A stretch of DNA of 10,471 bases from Nitrospira sp. (GTDB lineage: Bacteria > Nitrospirota > Thermodesulfovibrionia > Thermodesulfovibrionales > SM23-35). Of this stretch, positions 1-6,812 are shown one piece after another. The notes below the pieces were generated by a model. That model ran no database searches and had not been told where the DNA came from. It worked only from the letters and a program-made list of their open reading frames with translations. The stretch lies in assembly GCA_016873595.1 (NCBI GenBank), contig VGWZ01000053.1:1-10471 (forward strand). Direction: 5' to 3'. How positions within the stretch are numbered: the first letter of the stretch is position 1; each line of letters starts with the position of its first letter. A program made the translations under genes and the position numbers.

Positions 1-888
1 ATTGGCTATTTAGGCCAGCATCATGTAAGAATTTATTCTGAACTTGAAAACACAGAGCTTGTGGCTGTTGTTGATGCTGTTGAAAAGCGTGCTGACTCAT
101 TTGCAGCGAAATATGGATGTGAGGCGTATTATGACTACAGAGATATTTTTAACAAGGTTGACGCACTGAGTATAGTAACTCCTACAACAACCCACTATAG
201 TATTGCCCTCGATTGCATCAGAGCAGGAAAAGATATACTTATAGAGAAGCCAATAACAGTGAGTGTCAAAGAAGCTGATGAACTTATTACTGAGTCAGAA
301 AAAAGTGGATGTATTATTCAAGTAGGTCATCTTGAACGATATAATCCAGCTGTGCTTGCTGCCTCAGAGATGGTAAAAGAACCGAGGTTTATAGAGGCAG
401 AAAGACTCTCACCCTTCCTTGGAAGAGGAACTGATGTTGATGTCACACTCGATCTCATGATACATGATGTAGATATAGTCCTAAGCTTTGTCTCTTCGCC
501 AGTTAAAGAGATAAAGGCAGTGGGGACAAGAGTTCTCACTGACAAAATTGATGTCGCAAAAGCATGGATTGAGTTTGAAAATGGATGCATTGCGCTTTTT
601 ACCGCAAGCCGTCTGTCACCCGAAAAACAGAGAAGGCTTAAAGTTTTTCAGAAAGATTCTTATTTGCTCCTTGATTATCAGAATTGTGAGATAAGACACT
701 ATTTCAGAAGAGGGGAAGAAATATTGTCTGATACTATAAGACCCGAGAATAAAGAACCGCTGAAAGAAGAATTGAGAGATTTTATCAGATGTGTGAAGGA
801 AAGGAAAAGGCCAAAGGTCTCTGCCATTGAAGGAAGGAATGCGCTTAAAATAGTATCGGAAATAAATGGATTGATAAACATAGGTTAA
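1..888 (+). CDS. gnnA: Gfo/Idh/MocA-family NAD-dependent oxidoreductase, probable UDP-GlcNAc 3-dehydrogenase GnnA (5' end outside window)
   Basis: The reading frame is open from the first base, so the true start lies upstream; 295 residues are visible. The first visible residues (IGYLGQHHVR) are the tail of the Rossmann dinucleotide-binding loop. The family EKP motif is at visible residues 82-84, with its Lys the usual catalytic lysine. GHLERYNP follows at about 109-116, and the IHDVD segment near 154-158 carries the conserved His/Asp. Known GnnA oxidises the 3-OH of UDP-GlcNAc to a ketone that GnnB then aminates. An aminotransferase and lpxB follow directly, the arrangement known from Acidithiobacillus ferrooxidans, where gnnA and gnnB lie between lpxA and lpxB. 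This context supports GnnA over other sugar dehydrogenases; a different nucleotide-sugar substrate is the main alternative. Family call near certain, GnnA role likely. Confidence 0.85.
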   Translation: MGYLGQHHVRIYSELENTELVAVVDAVEKRADSFAAKYGCEAYYDYRDIFNKVDALSIVTPTTTHYSIALDCIRAGKDILIEKPITVSVKEADELITESEKSGCIIQVGHLERYNPAVLAASEMVKEPRFIEAERLSPFLGRGTDVDVTLDLMIHDVDIVLSFVSSPVKEIKAVGTRVLTDKIDVAKAWIEFENGCIALFTASRLSPEKQRRLKVFQKDSYLLLDYQNCEIRHYFRRGEEILSDTIRPENKEPLKEELRDFIRCVKERKRPKVSAIEGRNALKIVSEINGLINIG

Positions 889-912
889 GGTTGAGGTTAA
901 GGTTAAGGTTAA
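883..912 (+). repeat. GGTTAA hexamer tandem array
   Basis: Five tandem hexamers (GGTTAA, GGTTGA, then GGTTAA three times) run from the last two codons of the oxidoreductase gene into the intergenic gap. The first copy supplies the TAA stop codon. Because the unit is 6 bp, every later copy places another stop (TGA, TAA, TAA, TAA) in the same frame. A reverse-complement CCTTAA at 935-940 could pair with a TTAAGG of the array to form a weak hairpin. No T-run follows, so this is not a convincing terminator. Confidence 0.85.
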
Positions 913-969
913 GGAAGACATTCTTTTTACTTGACCTTAATTCATTTTTAAGTAATTGAGGAGATGACA

Positions 970-2061
970 ATGATTCCTATGGTTGATTTGAAGAAGCAAT
1001 TTCAGGAGATAAAAGATGAGGTTTTTGATGTTCTGGCAAAGATACTCGAGAGCAGTCAGTATATACTTGGTCCGAATGTCTCTGAATTTGAAAAAAAGGT
1101 AGCAGACTACCATGGTGTCCAGGAGGCGGTTGGTGTTGCATCAGGCACTGACGCCCTTCACCTGTCAATTGATGCACTTGGCATTGGCAAAGGAGACGAG
1201 GTCATTACGACACCGTTTACTTTTTTTGCTACTGCTGAGGCAATTCTCTATACTGGTGCTCAACCTGTTTTTGTTGATGTTGACCCTGACACATTTACTA
1301 TAGACGTGGCTCAATTAGAGAAAAAAATAACTGAAAAGACAAAGGCGATTCTGCCTGTTCATCTCTTTGGCCATATGGCTGATATGGGAAAAATATCTGA
1401 TATTGCAAAAAAATATAGCCTGAAGGTAATCGAAGATTGTGCCCAGTCTTTTGGTGCTGAATTGAATGGAAAAAAGGCCGGCAGTTTTGGAGACACGGGT
1501 TGTTTCAGTTTTTACCCCAGTAAAAATCTTGGTGGATACGGAGATGGAGGTCTCATAATACTCAATGACCCAGTGATGGCTGATACGATAAGGAAGCTAA
1601 GAAATCATGGTTCAGGCCGTTCATATATACATGAGAGAATTGGAGTGAACAGCCGGCTGGATGAAATTCAGGCAGGTATCCTTCTTGTGAAGCTGAAACG
1701 CATAGATGATTACAATAGAAAAAGAAGACTGAAGGCAGCCCTCTATAACGAACTCCTTTCAGATAAGGTAAAGTGCCCGGTTGAAAAAAATGGCGCATAT
1801 CATGTGTACCACCAGTATACAATCATCAGCCAGAGAAGGGATGAAATTAAGAAACAATTGAAGGAAAATGGAGTTTCATCTGTAATCTATTATCCGGTAC
1901 CACTCCACCTGCAGGAGGCTCTGAAATTTTTAGGTTATAAGAATGGTGATTTCCCTGTTGCTGAAAGAGTTGCCGGGGAAGTCCTTTCATTGCCCATGTA
2001 TCCTGAGCTTGAAGAATCAGCAATAATAAAAATAGCAGAGATAATCAGGAAAGTTGTTTGA
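970..2061 (+). CDS. gnnB: DegT/DnrJ/EryC1 PLP-dependent aminotransferase, probable UDP-3-keto-GlcNAc aminotransferase GnnB
   Basis: This is a sugar aminotransferase of 363 residues, the normal length for the DegT/DnrJ/EryC1 family. It opens MIPMVDLKKQF. GTDAL (about 59-63) matches the cofactor phosphate-binding segment, EDCAQ (about 155-159) holds the Asp that contacts the pyridine nitrogen, and K185 in FYPSKNLGGYGDGG is the PLP Schiff-base lysine. An in-frame ATG at 964 directly abuts GAGGAG (958-963) and leaves no spacer. The ATG at 970 lies six bases after that ribosome site, so it was chosen. With the preceding dehydrogenase it should convert UDP-3-keto-GlcNAc to UDP-GlcNAc3N, probably with glutamate as amino donor, feeding LpxA upstream of LpxB. 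The stop overlaps the lpxB start by one base (TGATG). Family certain; GnnB role inferred from gene order. Confidence 0.9.
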   Translation: MIPMVDLKKQFQEIKDEVFDVLAKILESSQYILGPNVSEFEKKVADYHGVQEAVGVASGTDALHLSIDALGIGKGDEVITTPFTFFATAEAILYTGAQPVFVDVDPDTFTIDVAQLEKKITEKTKAILPVHLFGHMADMGKISDIAKKYSLKVIEDCAQSFGAELNGKKAGSFGDTGCFSFYPSKNLGGYGDGGLIILNDPVMADTIRKLRNHGSGRSYIHERIGVNSRLDEIQAGILLVKLKRIDDYNRKRRLKAALYNELLSDKVKCPVEKNGAYHVYHQYTIISQRRDEIKKQLKENGVSSVIYYPVPLHLQEALKFLGYKNGDFPVAERVAGEVLSLPMYPELEESAIIKIAEIIRKVV

Positions 2062-3206
2062 TGGATACGGTTATGATTGTTACTGGTGAAAGTTCAGGTG
2101 AATTGTATGGATCTCTCCTTGCAAAAGCACTGAAAACAAAATATCCTGAACTGCATATAATCGGGGTGGGTGGTGAAAGGATGAATGAGGCAGGGGTGGA
2201 ACTCATATCCGGAATATCAGGTGTCTTCGGTATCTCAGAGGCAATTTCTTCTCTCAAGGCTATCAAAGAGACATTCTCAAGAACTATTGATGCGATAAAA
2301 AAATTCTCTACAAAAGTTATCGTCCTTATAGACTATCCTGATTTTAATATCAAGGTAGCAAAGGTTGCGAAGAAGATGGGAGTAAAAATTCTCTACTATG
2401 TAAGCCCGCAAGTATGGGCATGGCGTAAAGGGAGGGTGAAGACAATTGCGGCGATAGCTGATCGGATCGCAGTCATTTTGCCGTTTGAGGAGGAAATTTA
2501 TAAGTGCACAGGTGTTCCGTGCGAATTTGTAGGACATCCTGTACTTGAAGAAATCGAGGCTTTGACACGTGACAGGACTTCTTTGAAAACATCTCTCGGG
2601 TTGAGGACTGAATCCCGGGTTCTTGCGTTACTTCCAGGAAGCAGGACTCATGAACTTCATAAACTCTTACCTGTTATGCTGGATGTAGTAAGGAAATTTA
2701 ACGCAGAGTTTCCCGATTTTCATTATCAGTTTGTCATGCCAATTGCTCCTAATATTGAAATTAAAAAATATCAAACCTCCTTTGACAGGCTTATAGATGA
2801 AGGTGTGATCGTTAAAAAAGAAAATGCAATCAAAGTGCTTTCCCTATCTGATATGGCAGTTGTTGCCTCAGGTACTGCTACCTTGCAGGCAGCATTCCTT
2901 GAAGTTCCGATGGTGGTGATATACAAACTTTCTCCTCTTACCTATCTGCTCGGAAGGCTTATTATAGATGTCAAGTATATATCTCTGGTCAATCTTCTTT
3001 CAGGTAAAGGTGTTGTACCTGAACTCATACAGCGCAGGGCAAGCCCTGAGAGTATAATAAAAGAGCTCAAAAAAATTATGAATGATGTGCATCATAGAGA
3101 AGAGATGCTTAGCTATTATAGATTAATTAAGGAACCGTTCTCAGGTAAAAGTGCTTCGAATAGGGTTGCAGAGATGATAATGGAGATGGCAGAGTGGAAA
3201 CATTAA
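2061..3206 (+). CDS. lpxB: Lipid-A-disaccharide synthase LpxB
   Basis: LpxB is a GT19 glycosyltransferase that joins 2,3-diacylglucosamine-1-phosphate (lipid X) to its UDP-activated form, giving the beta-1',6 lipid A disaccharide at the cytoplasmic face of the inner membrane. The product has 381 residues, the usual length. Recognisable blocks are TGESSGELYG near the N-terminus, DYPDFN (about 91-96), YYVSPQVWAWRKGR (about 112-125), the LPFEEEIY strand, FVGHP (156-160), LPGSRTHE (191-198), SGTATLQAAF (270-279) and VPELIQ (319-324), the last two forming part of the UDP-sugar site. The ATG at 2061 overlaps the previous stop, with AGGA at 2048-2051 as ribosome site. A TTG one codon upstream is less likely. 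If GnnA/GnnB act as proposed, this enzyme must handle GlcN3N-containing, amide-acylated substrates. Confidence 0.97.
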   Translation: MDTVMIVTGESSGELYGSLLAKALKTKYPELHIIGVGGERMNEAGVELISGISGVFGISEAISSLKAIKETFSRTIDAIKKFSTKVIVLIDYPDFNIKVAKVAKKMGVKILYYVSPQVWAWRKGRVKTIAAIADRIAVILPFEEEIYKCTGVPCEFVGHPVLEEIEALTRDRTSLKTSLGLRTESRVLALLPGSRTHELHKLLPVMLDVVRKFNAEFPDFHYQFVMPIAPNIEIKKYQTSFDRLIDEGVIVKKENAIKVLSLSDMAVVASGTATLQAAFLEVPMVVIYKLSPLTYLLGRLIIDVKYISLVNLLSGKGVVPELIQRRASPESIIKELKKIMNDVHHREEMLSYYRLIKEPFSGKSASNRVAEMIMEMAEWKH

Positions 3207-4939
3207 AGAGGTTATTAAAACTTGTCAGACCCTATTGGGGAAGGGTTGTCCTTGCAGGAATTCTGAGTCTTATTATATCTGGCATTAACGGTGGGCTCGC
3301 ATGGCTTGTAAAGCCAGCCCTTGATGGCATTTTCCTTGAAAAGAATAAGACATTGCTGGTGGTCATGCCCCTTGCGGTGTTAATACTGTATCTTCTGAGA
3401 GGATTATTCTTTTTTTTCCAGTCATATCTCATGCGGTCAACAGGGGTAAAGGTTGTCCGGGATATGAGGAATAGACTTTTTGGACATCTTATGTATCTTC
3501 CCGTAGGATATTATAAAAAGGAATCCACAGGGTCAACCCTTTCACGAGTAACAAATGATATAGGTATGTTGCAGAATCTTCTCGCCTATTCGATAAAGGA
3601 CTTGTTTGTTGAGAGTGCGACAGTTGTTGCACTTCTTGCTGTTGCATTTTACAGGAGATGGGATCTTGCCCTTATGGCAATCACAGTGTTCCCCGCAGCA
3701 TTCTATGGTGTAGGAATGATAGGGAAGAGATTGAAGAATGTGAGCACAAAGGCACAGCAGAAGATCTCAATAATAACCGAGTATCTAACAGAGAGCTTTA
3801 CCGGTATCAAGATGATAAAGGTATTCGGCCGCGAAGGTGACACTATCAGTAAATTTAAAGATAAAAATCAGGACTTTTATAGAGAGACGATGAGGTCAGT
3901 AAGATTAATAGAATTCACCTCATTGTTGATGGAGGTTGTCGGAGGGTTTGGTATTGCCTTTGTCCTCTGGTATGGTGGAAAACTTGTGGTTACTGGGGCA
4001 ATTACTCCGGGTGAATTCTTTTCTTTTTTAGCAGCAATATTTATGGTGTACACGCCAGCTAAGAGGCTTTCAAATGTGAACAACGGGATACAACAGGCAC
4101 GGGCTGCACTCGAGAGGATATCCGAGATAGAAGATAAGGAAAGAGAGAAAGACGGTAAAGTGATTATTCCACCTATAAAAGAGACTATAGAATTTAGAAA
4201 TGTCTCTTTTGTCTACCCGGGTGTGAGACATGAGGCGTTAAAAGATATAAACCTCGAAGTGAAGAAAGGCGAAATTGTTGCTATTGTTGGGAAAAGCGGG
4301 GTAGGAAAGACAACACTTGTTGACCTTCTGCCGAGGTTTCATGACTCATCAAGTGGGTCAATTTATGTGGATGGTGTTGATATATCAAAAGCCTTATTGA
4401 AGTCTCTGAGAGGACAGATAGGGGTTGTGAGTCAGGACATTATCCTTTTCAATGATACAGTGAGGAATAATATAGTGTTTGGCAAACCTGATGCAGATGC
4501 AGATGAAGATGAGATTGTGAGTGCTGCAAAGTCAGCCTTTGCACATGAATTTATTATGGAATTCCCTCAGAGATATGAAACAATTATAGGTGAGGGAGGT
4601 GTAAGGCTTTCTGGTGGAGAAAGACAGAGGATATCCATAGCCCGTGCTATCCTGAAGAATCCTCCGATTCTCATACTTGATGAAGCAACCTCATCCCTGG
4701 ATACTCACTCTGAGATGATGGTGCAGAAGGCACTCGGAAATCTTATGGAAAACAGAACCACCTTTGTGATTGCCCATAGACTCTCTACAATCAGACGTGC
4801 AACAAAAATAGTTGTCCTTGATAAAGGAAGAATTGTTGAGACAGGAACACATGATGAACTCATCGAGAGGGGCGGTGTTTATAGAAAACTGTATGAACTG
4901 CAGTTCAGTGCCCAGGCTGTAGATATATCGCTATTATAG
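3194..4939 (+). CDS. msbA: Lipid A export ABC transporter, MsbA type (fused permease and ATPase)
   Basis: This half-transporter of 581 residues works as a homodimer that flips Kdo-lipid A or core LPS across the inner membrane using ATP. The N-terminal half (about 1-310) has the six hydrophobic segments of a type I exporter domain. The ATPase half carries Walker A GKSGVGKT (366-373), a Q-loop in VVSQDIILF, signature LSGGERQ (472-478), Walker B ILILDE (492-497) and the H-loop in IAHRLSTI. The GTG start at 3194 has a GGAG ribosome site at 3182-3185, lies 13 bases inside lpxB, and no in-frame ATG is better placed, which points to translational coupling. Position between lpxB and waaA favours MsbA over a multidrug exporter of the same fold, though substrate cannot be read from sequence. 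Confidence 0.93.
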   Translation: METLKRLLKLVRPYWGRVVLAGILSLIISGINGGLAWLVKPALDGIFLEKNKTLLVVMPLAVLILYLLRGLFFFFQSYLMRSTGVKVVRDMRNRLFGHLMYLPVGYYKKESTGSTLSRVTNDIGMLQNLLAYSIKDLFVESATVVALLAVAFYRRWDLALMAITVFPAAFYGVGMIGKRLKNVSTKAQQKISIITEYLTESFTGIKMIKVFGREGDTISKFKDKNQDFYRETMRSVRLIEFTSLLMEVVGGFGIAFVLWYGGKLVVTGAITPGEFFSFLAAIFMVYTPAKRLSNVNNGIQQARAALERISEIEDKEREKDGKVIIPPIKETIEFRNVSFVYPGVRHEALKDINLEVKKGEIVAIVGKSGVGKTTLVDLLPRFHDSSSGSIYVDGVDISKALLKSLRGQIGVVSQDIILFNDTVRNNIVFGKPDADADEDEIVSAAKSAFAHEFIMEFPQRYETIIGEGGVRLSGGERQRISIARAILKNPPILILDEATSSLDTHSEMMVQKALGNLMENRTTFVIAHRLSTIRRATKIVVLDKGRIVETGTHDELIERGGVYRKLYELQFSAQAVDISLL

Positions 4940-4941
4940 AT

Positions 4942-6234
4942 ATGTATCTCCTTTACAGCTTTATATATACTATTGTTCTCATTTTTATATTTCCCTTCCA
5001 GTATTTGAAAAGGCCAAGAAAAAATAGGAAGGGATGGCTTAAAGAAAAATTTGGTTTTTTTCAATTCTCATTTTATACTTCCAAATCCCCCCTTCCCCCC
5101 TTTGCTAAAGGGGGGTATGGGGGGATTATCTGGGTTCATGCCGTATCTGTAGGAGAGGTCATGGCAGCACTTCCTTTGCTTAAAAAGCTTAAGGAACGTT
5201 ATCCATCAAAAGGCATTATTCTTTCAACAATCACTGATACAGGGAGGAAGGTCGCAAGAAAAGGGGCACCTAAAGGTACAGCAGTTGTCTATCTCCCCTT
5301 TGATATTCCTTTAATCCTGAATGCAGTTATTAAAAGGGTAAGGCCTGAGATTTTAATCGTCATCGAGACAGAACTGTGGCCTAATATATTCAGGGCATTT
5401 AAAAAGAAAGGAATTCCAGTTGTTGTGCTCAATGGAAGAATTTCTGAACATTCATTCAGGGGATACAAAAGGATTTCTTTTTTTATGAAGAGAGCTCTTT
5501 CTCATGTCGATATCTTTGGTATGCAGGATGAGGTTTATGCTGAGAGGATAAGGAGCATGGGTGTTGAGAGTGAAAGGGTTATGGTCCTGGGTAATTTTAA
5601 ATTTGATACAAAGCCTCCTTCACAGATTCCAGAATGGTCAGAAAAGATAAAAGGACCTATTATCGTGGCTGGCAGTACGCATGAAGGAGAGGAGGAATTA
5701 ATCACTTCTGTGTACAGTGAGCTTAAAAAAGATATTCCAGACTTTAATCTCATCATAGCGCCGAGGCATCCTGAAAGATTTAAAGAGGTTGAAGATATGC
5801 TTACTTTAAAAGGAATATCATTTATAAAGCGCTCTGAACTTGAAACTTTGAACTTCGAACTTGGAATTTTTAGAGGTGTGATTATACTCCTCGACAGCAT
5901 TGGCGAACTCTCAGCAATCTATGGCATAGCTGATATTGCAATCATTGGCAAGAGCTTTAGAGGCTATGGTGGCCAAAATCCCCTTGAACCTGCATACTGG
6001 GGAAAACCTATAGTATGCGGCCCTCACATGGAAAATTTCCCGATCATTAAAGATTTCTACACTCAAGGTGCAGCCATTGAGGTGAATGAAGAAATGCTCT
6101 GTCCAACATTAAAGGAGCTTCTCATGTCGCCTGATAAGGCAAAAGAAATCGGTTCAAAGGCACAGCAATTGTATAGGAAAAATACAGGTGCCGTTGAAAG
6201 GGCAATGGAAGTGATTTCAAAGTATATTCCTTAA
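4942..6234 (+). CDS. waaA: 3-deoxy-D-manno-octulosonic acid transferase WaaA (KdtA) with two repeat-derived segments
   Basis: WaaA is a GT30 enzyme that transfers Kdo from CMP-Kdo to the lipid A precursor. The product has 430 residues. An N-terminal hydrophobic anchor (about 1-22) precedes a basic stretch. WVHAVSVGE (64-72) contains Glu72, aligned with the catalytic Glu of characterised KdtA. Downstream come TELWPN, NGRISEHSFRGY, AGSTHEGEE, IAPRHPER and the C-terminal IGKSFRGYGGQNPLEP, where family members often have His in place of the Gln. Residues 49-62, just before the catalytic block, are encoded by a palindromic repeat, and residues 298-310 by heptamer repeats. Both lie where loops are expected, so the enzyme is probably functional. 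It starts two bases after the msbA stop and ends the LPS operon. One or two Kdo additions cannot be decided from sequence. Confidence 0.96.
   Translation: MYLLYSFIYTIVLIFIFPFQYLKRPRKNRKGWLKEKFGFFQFSFYTSKSPLPPFAKGGYGGIIWVHAVSVGEVMAALPLLKKLKERYPSKGIILSTITDTGRKVARKGAPKGTAVVYLPFDIPLILNAVIKRVRPEILIVIETELWPNIFRAFKKKGIPVVVLNGRISEHSFRGYKRISFFMKRALSHVDIFGMQDEVYAERIRSMGVESERVMVLGNFKFDTKPPSQIPEWSEKIKGPIIVAGSTHEGEEELITSVYSELKKDIPDFNLIIAPRHPERFKEVEDMLTLKGISFIKRSELETLNFELGIFRGVIILLDSIGELSAIYGIADIAIIGKSFRGYGGQNPLEPAYWGKPIVCGPHMENFPIIKDFYTQGAAIEVNEEMLCPTLKELLMSPDKAKEIGSKAQQLYRKNTGAVERAMEVISKYIP
5084..5127 (+). repeat. 44-bp near-perfect palindrome inside waaA, read in frame
   Basis: The left arm is AAT, six C, TT, six C, TTT. 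The centre is GCT. The right arm is AAA, six G, TAT, six G, ATT. The arms pair completely except for a small TT/TAT internal bulge. In the waaA frame it encodes SPLPPFAKGGYGGI plus flanking residues, a peptide typical of a C/G-run palindromic repeat that I recall as interspersed in Nitrospirota and deltaproteobacterial genomes (from memory, not searched). E. coli WaaA goes from its basic segment to HSVSVGE with a clearly shorter linker, consistent with insertion. Confidence 0.8.
5835..5869 (+). repeat. Degenerate heptamer array (NGAACTT) inside waaA
   Basis: Five consecutive 7-bp units read TGAACTT, GAAACTT, TGAACTT, CGAACTT and GGAATTT. They encode the low-complexity stretch SELETLNFELGIF (residues 298-310) between the PRHPER strand and the LLDSIGEL helix of waaA. 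The array spans 35 bp, not a multiple of three copies of a codon-length unit, so successive units are read in different frames. Confidence 0.65.
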
Positions 6235-6272
6235 TGAGTAAAAGTGATGAAGGGTGCCAATAAAACAGCCTC

Positions 6273-6533
6273 TTGGTACATTCCCCCCATCACAGTTTTG
6301 CGACACATTCTTGTTCAACAGTGCAGGGTAGGGGAGCGGTAGTTGGTGTGGGCGAAGGAATGCTTTTAGTGGCGCTCGGCTGCGGCCGCTTGCCGGGGAT
6401 ACTTGATATTGCAGCGAGGCACCCCTTTGTCGTTTTTGGAACGATGGAGGGGGAAGTTTTTGCCGGTCTCACCACCTGCGTTGTGGGTAGTACGGCATCC
6501 GCCTTGCCAGTCTATTTTTATGAAACGGGGTGA
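6273..6533 (+). pseudogene. Upstream part of an interrupted GC-rich reading frame (unknown protein)
   Basis: The frame is open from 6264 to a TGA at 6531-6533 and continues in the same frame to 6812, so this and the next entry may be two halves of one broken gene. No start is convincing: TTG 6273, GTG 6321, ATG 6360 and ATG 6444 are all in frame, and the GAAGGA before 6360 abuts the ATG without spacing. I do not recognise the product; the part after about 6330 (GEGMLLVALGCGRLPGILDI) reads like a folded hydrophobic segment. GC content rises to about 55-60% here against about 40% in the LPS operon, and the codon choice differs from the neighbours. Likely a transferred, decaying fragment. It could also be non-coding. 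Confidence 0.35.
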
Positions 6534-6548
6534 ATCATCCCGCGCAGG

Positions 6549-6812
6549 GTGGTTGCCGTCGGCAACCTCGACAAGGTCTGGCTTGCAGTTCCCGAGGATG
6601 TTACAGCGGAAGAGCTGCAAGATGCTTTCCGAAGCTATTTCGGCGCGGAATGGGCCGAAGTCCTAACCGTAGCCGAGAAATCTTTTACCTACAACGCTGC
6701 CAACAACGCCTACTTTGCCGTGCGCGACCTGCGCCACGTAGAAAATCTGACCTTGGAGCGGCTTCTGGAAAAGAAAGGGATCGGCCGGCCGCCGAATATT
6801 ATCGTAAGCTAA
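6549..6812 (+). CDS. Hypothetical protein or C-terminal fragment of the interrupted GC-rich gene
   Basis: The 87-residue product starting at GTG 6549 has a normal soluble composition, with predicted helical stretches around VTAEELQDAFRSYFG and LTLERLLEKKG, ending GIGRPPNIIVS. The frame is open from 6534 immediately after the TGA, with no Shine-Dalgarno spacing before the GTG, so it is more likely the downstream half of a longer gene than a gene of its own. G/C-rich third codon positions set it apart from every neighbour. I do not recognise a family, and no transposase or phage motif is visible. Confidence 0.4.
   Translation: MVAVGNLDKVWLAVPEDVTAEELQDAFRSYFGAEWAEVLTVAEKSFTYNAANNAYFAVRDLRHVENLTLERLLEKKGIGRPPNIIVS
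6551..6567 (+). repeat. Perfect 8-bp-arm inverted repeat after the in-frame TGA
   Basis: GGTTGCCG, T, CGGCAACC is a perfect dyad beginning 17 bases after the TGA at 6531-6533. As RNA it would fold as a 7-bp stem with a GUC loop. It lies inside the GC-rich open frame, where it encodes VVAVGNL and neighbours. It could be a chance codon pattern or a structural element; no T-run follows, so it is not an intrinsic terminator. Confidence 0.5.

Noticed and set aside
931..959. TTGACC as a -35 box of an internal promoter before gnnB.
   Set aside because: No acceptable -10 box lies 15-19 bp downstream.
964..972. ATG at 964 as the gnnB start.
   Set aside because: The GAGGAG ribosome site ends at 963, leaving no spacer; the ATG at 970 has a six-base spacer and fits the family N-terminus.
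5084..5127. Transcription terminator inside waaA.
   Set aside because: It lies within a continuous conserved coding region and is not followed by a T-run.
5535..5900. Minus-strand open frame of 121 codons inside waaA.
   Set aside because: waaA homology is continuous over this stretch; the antisense product is Ser-rich and typical of a shadow frame.
6246..6300. GTGCCAA/TTGGTAC inverted repeat after waaA as an operon terminator.
   Set aside because: The 7-bp stem needs a G-U pair, the loop is 12 bases, and it is followed by a C-run, not a T-run.
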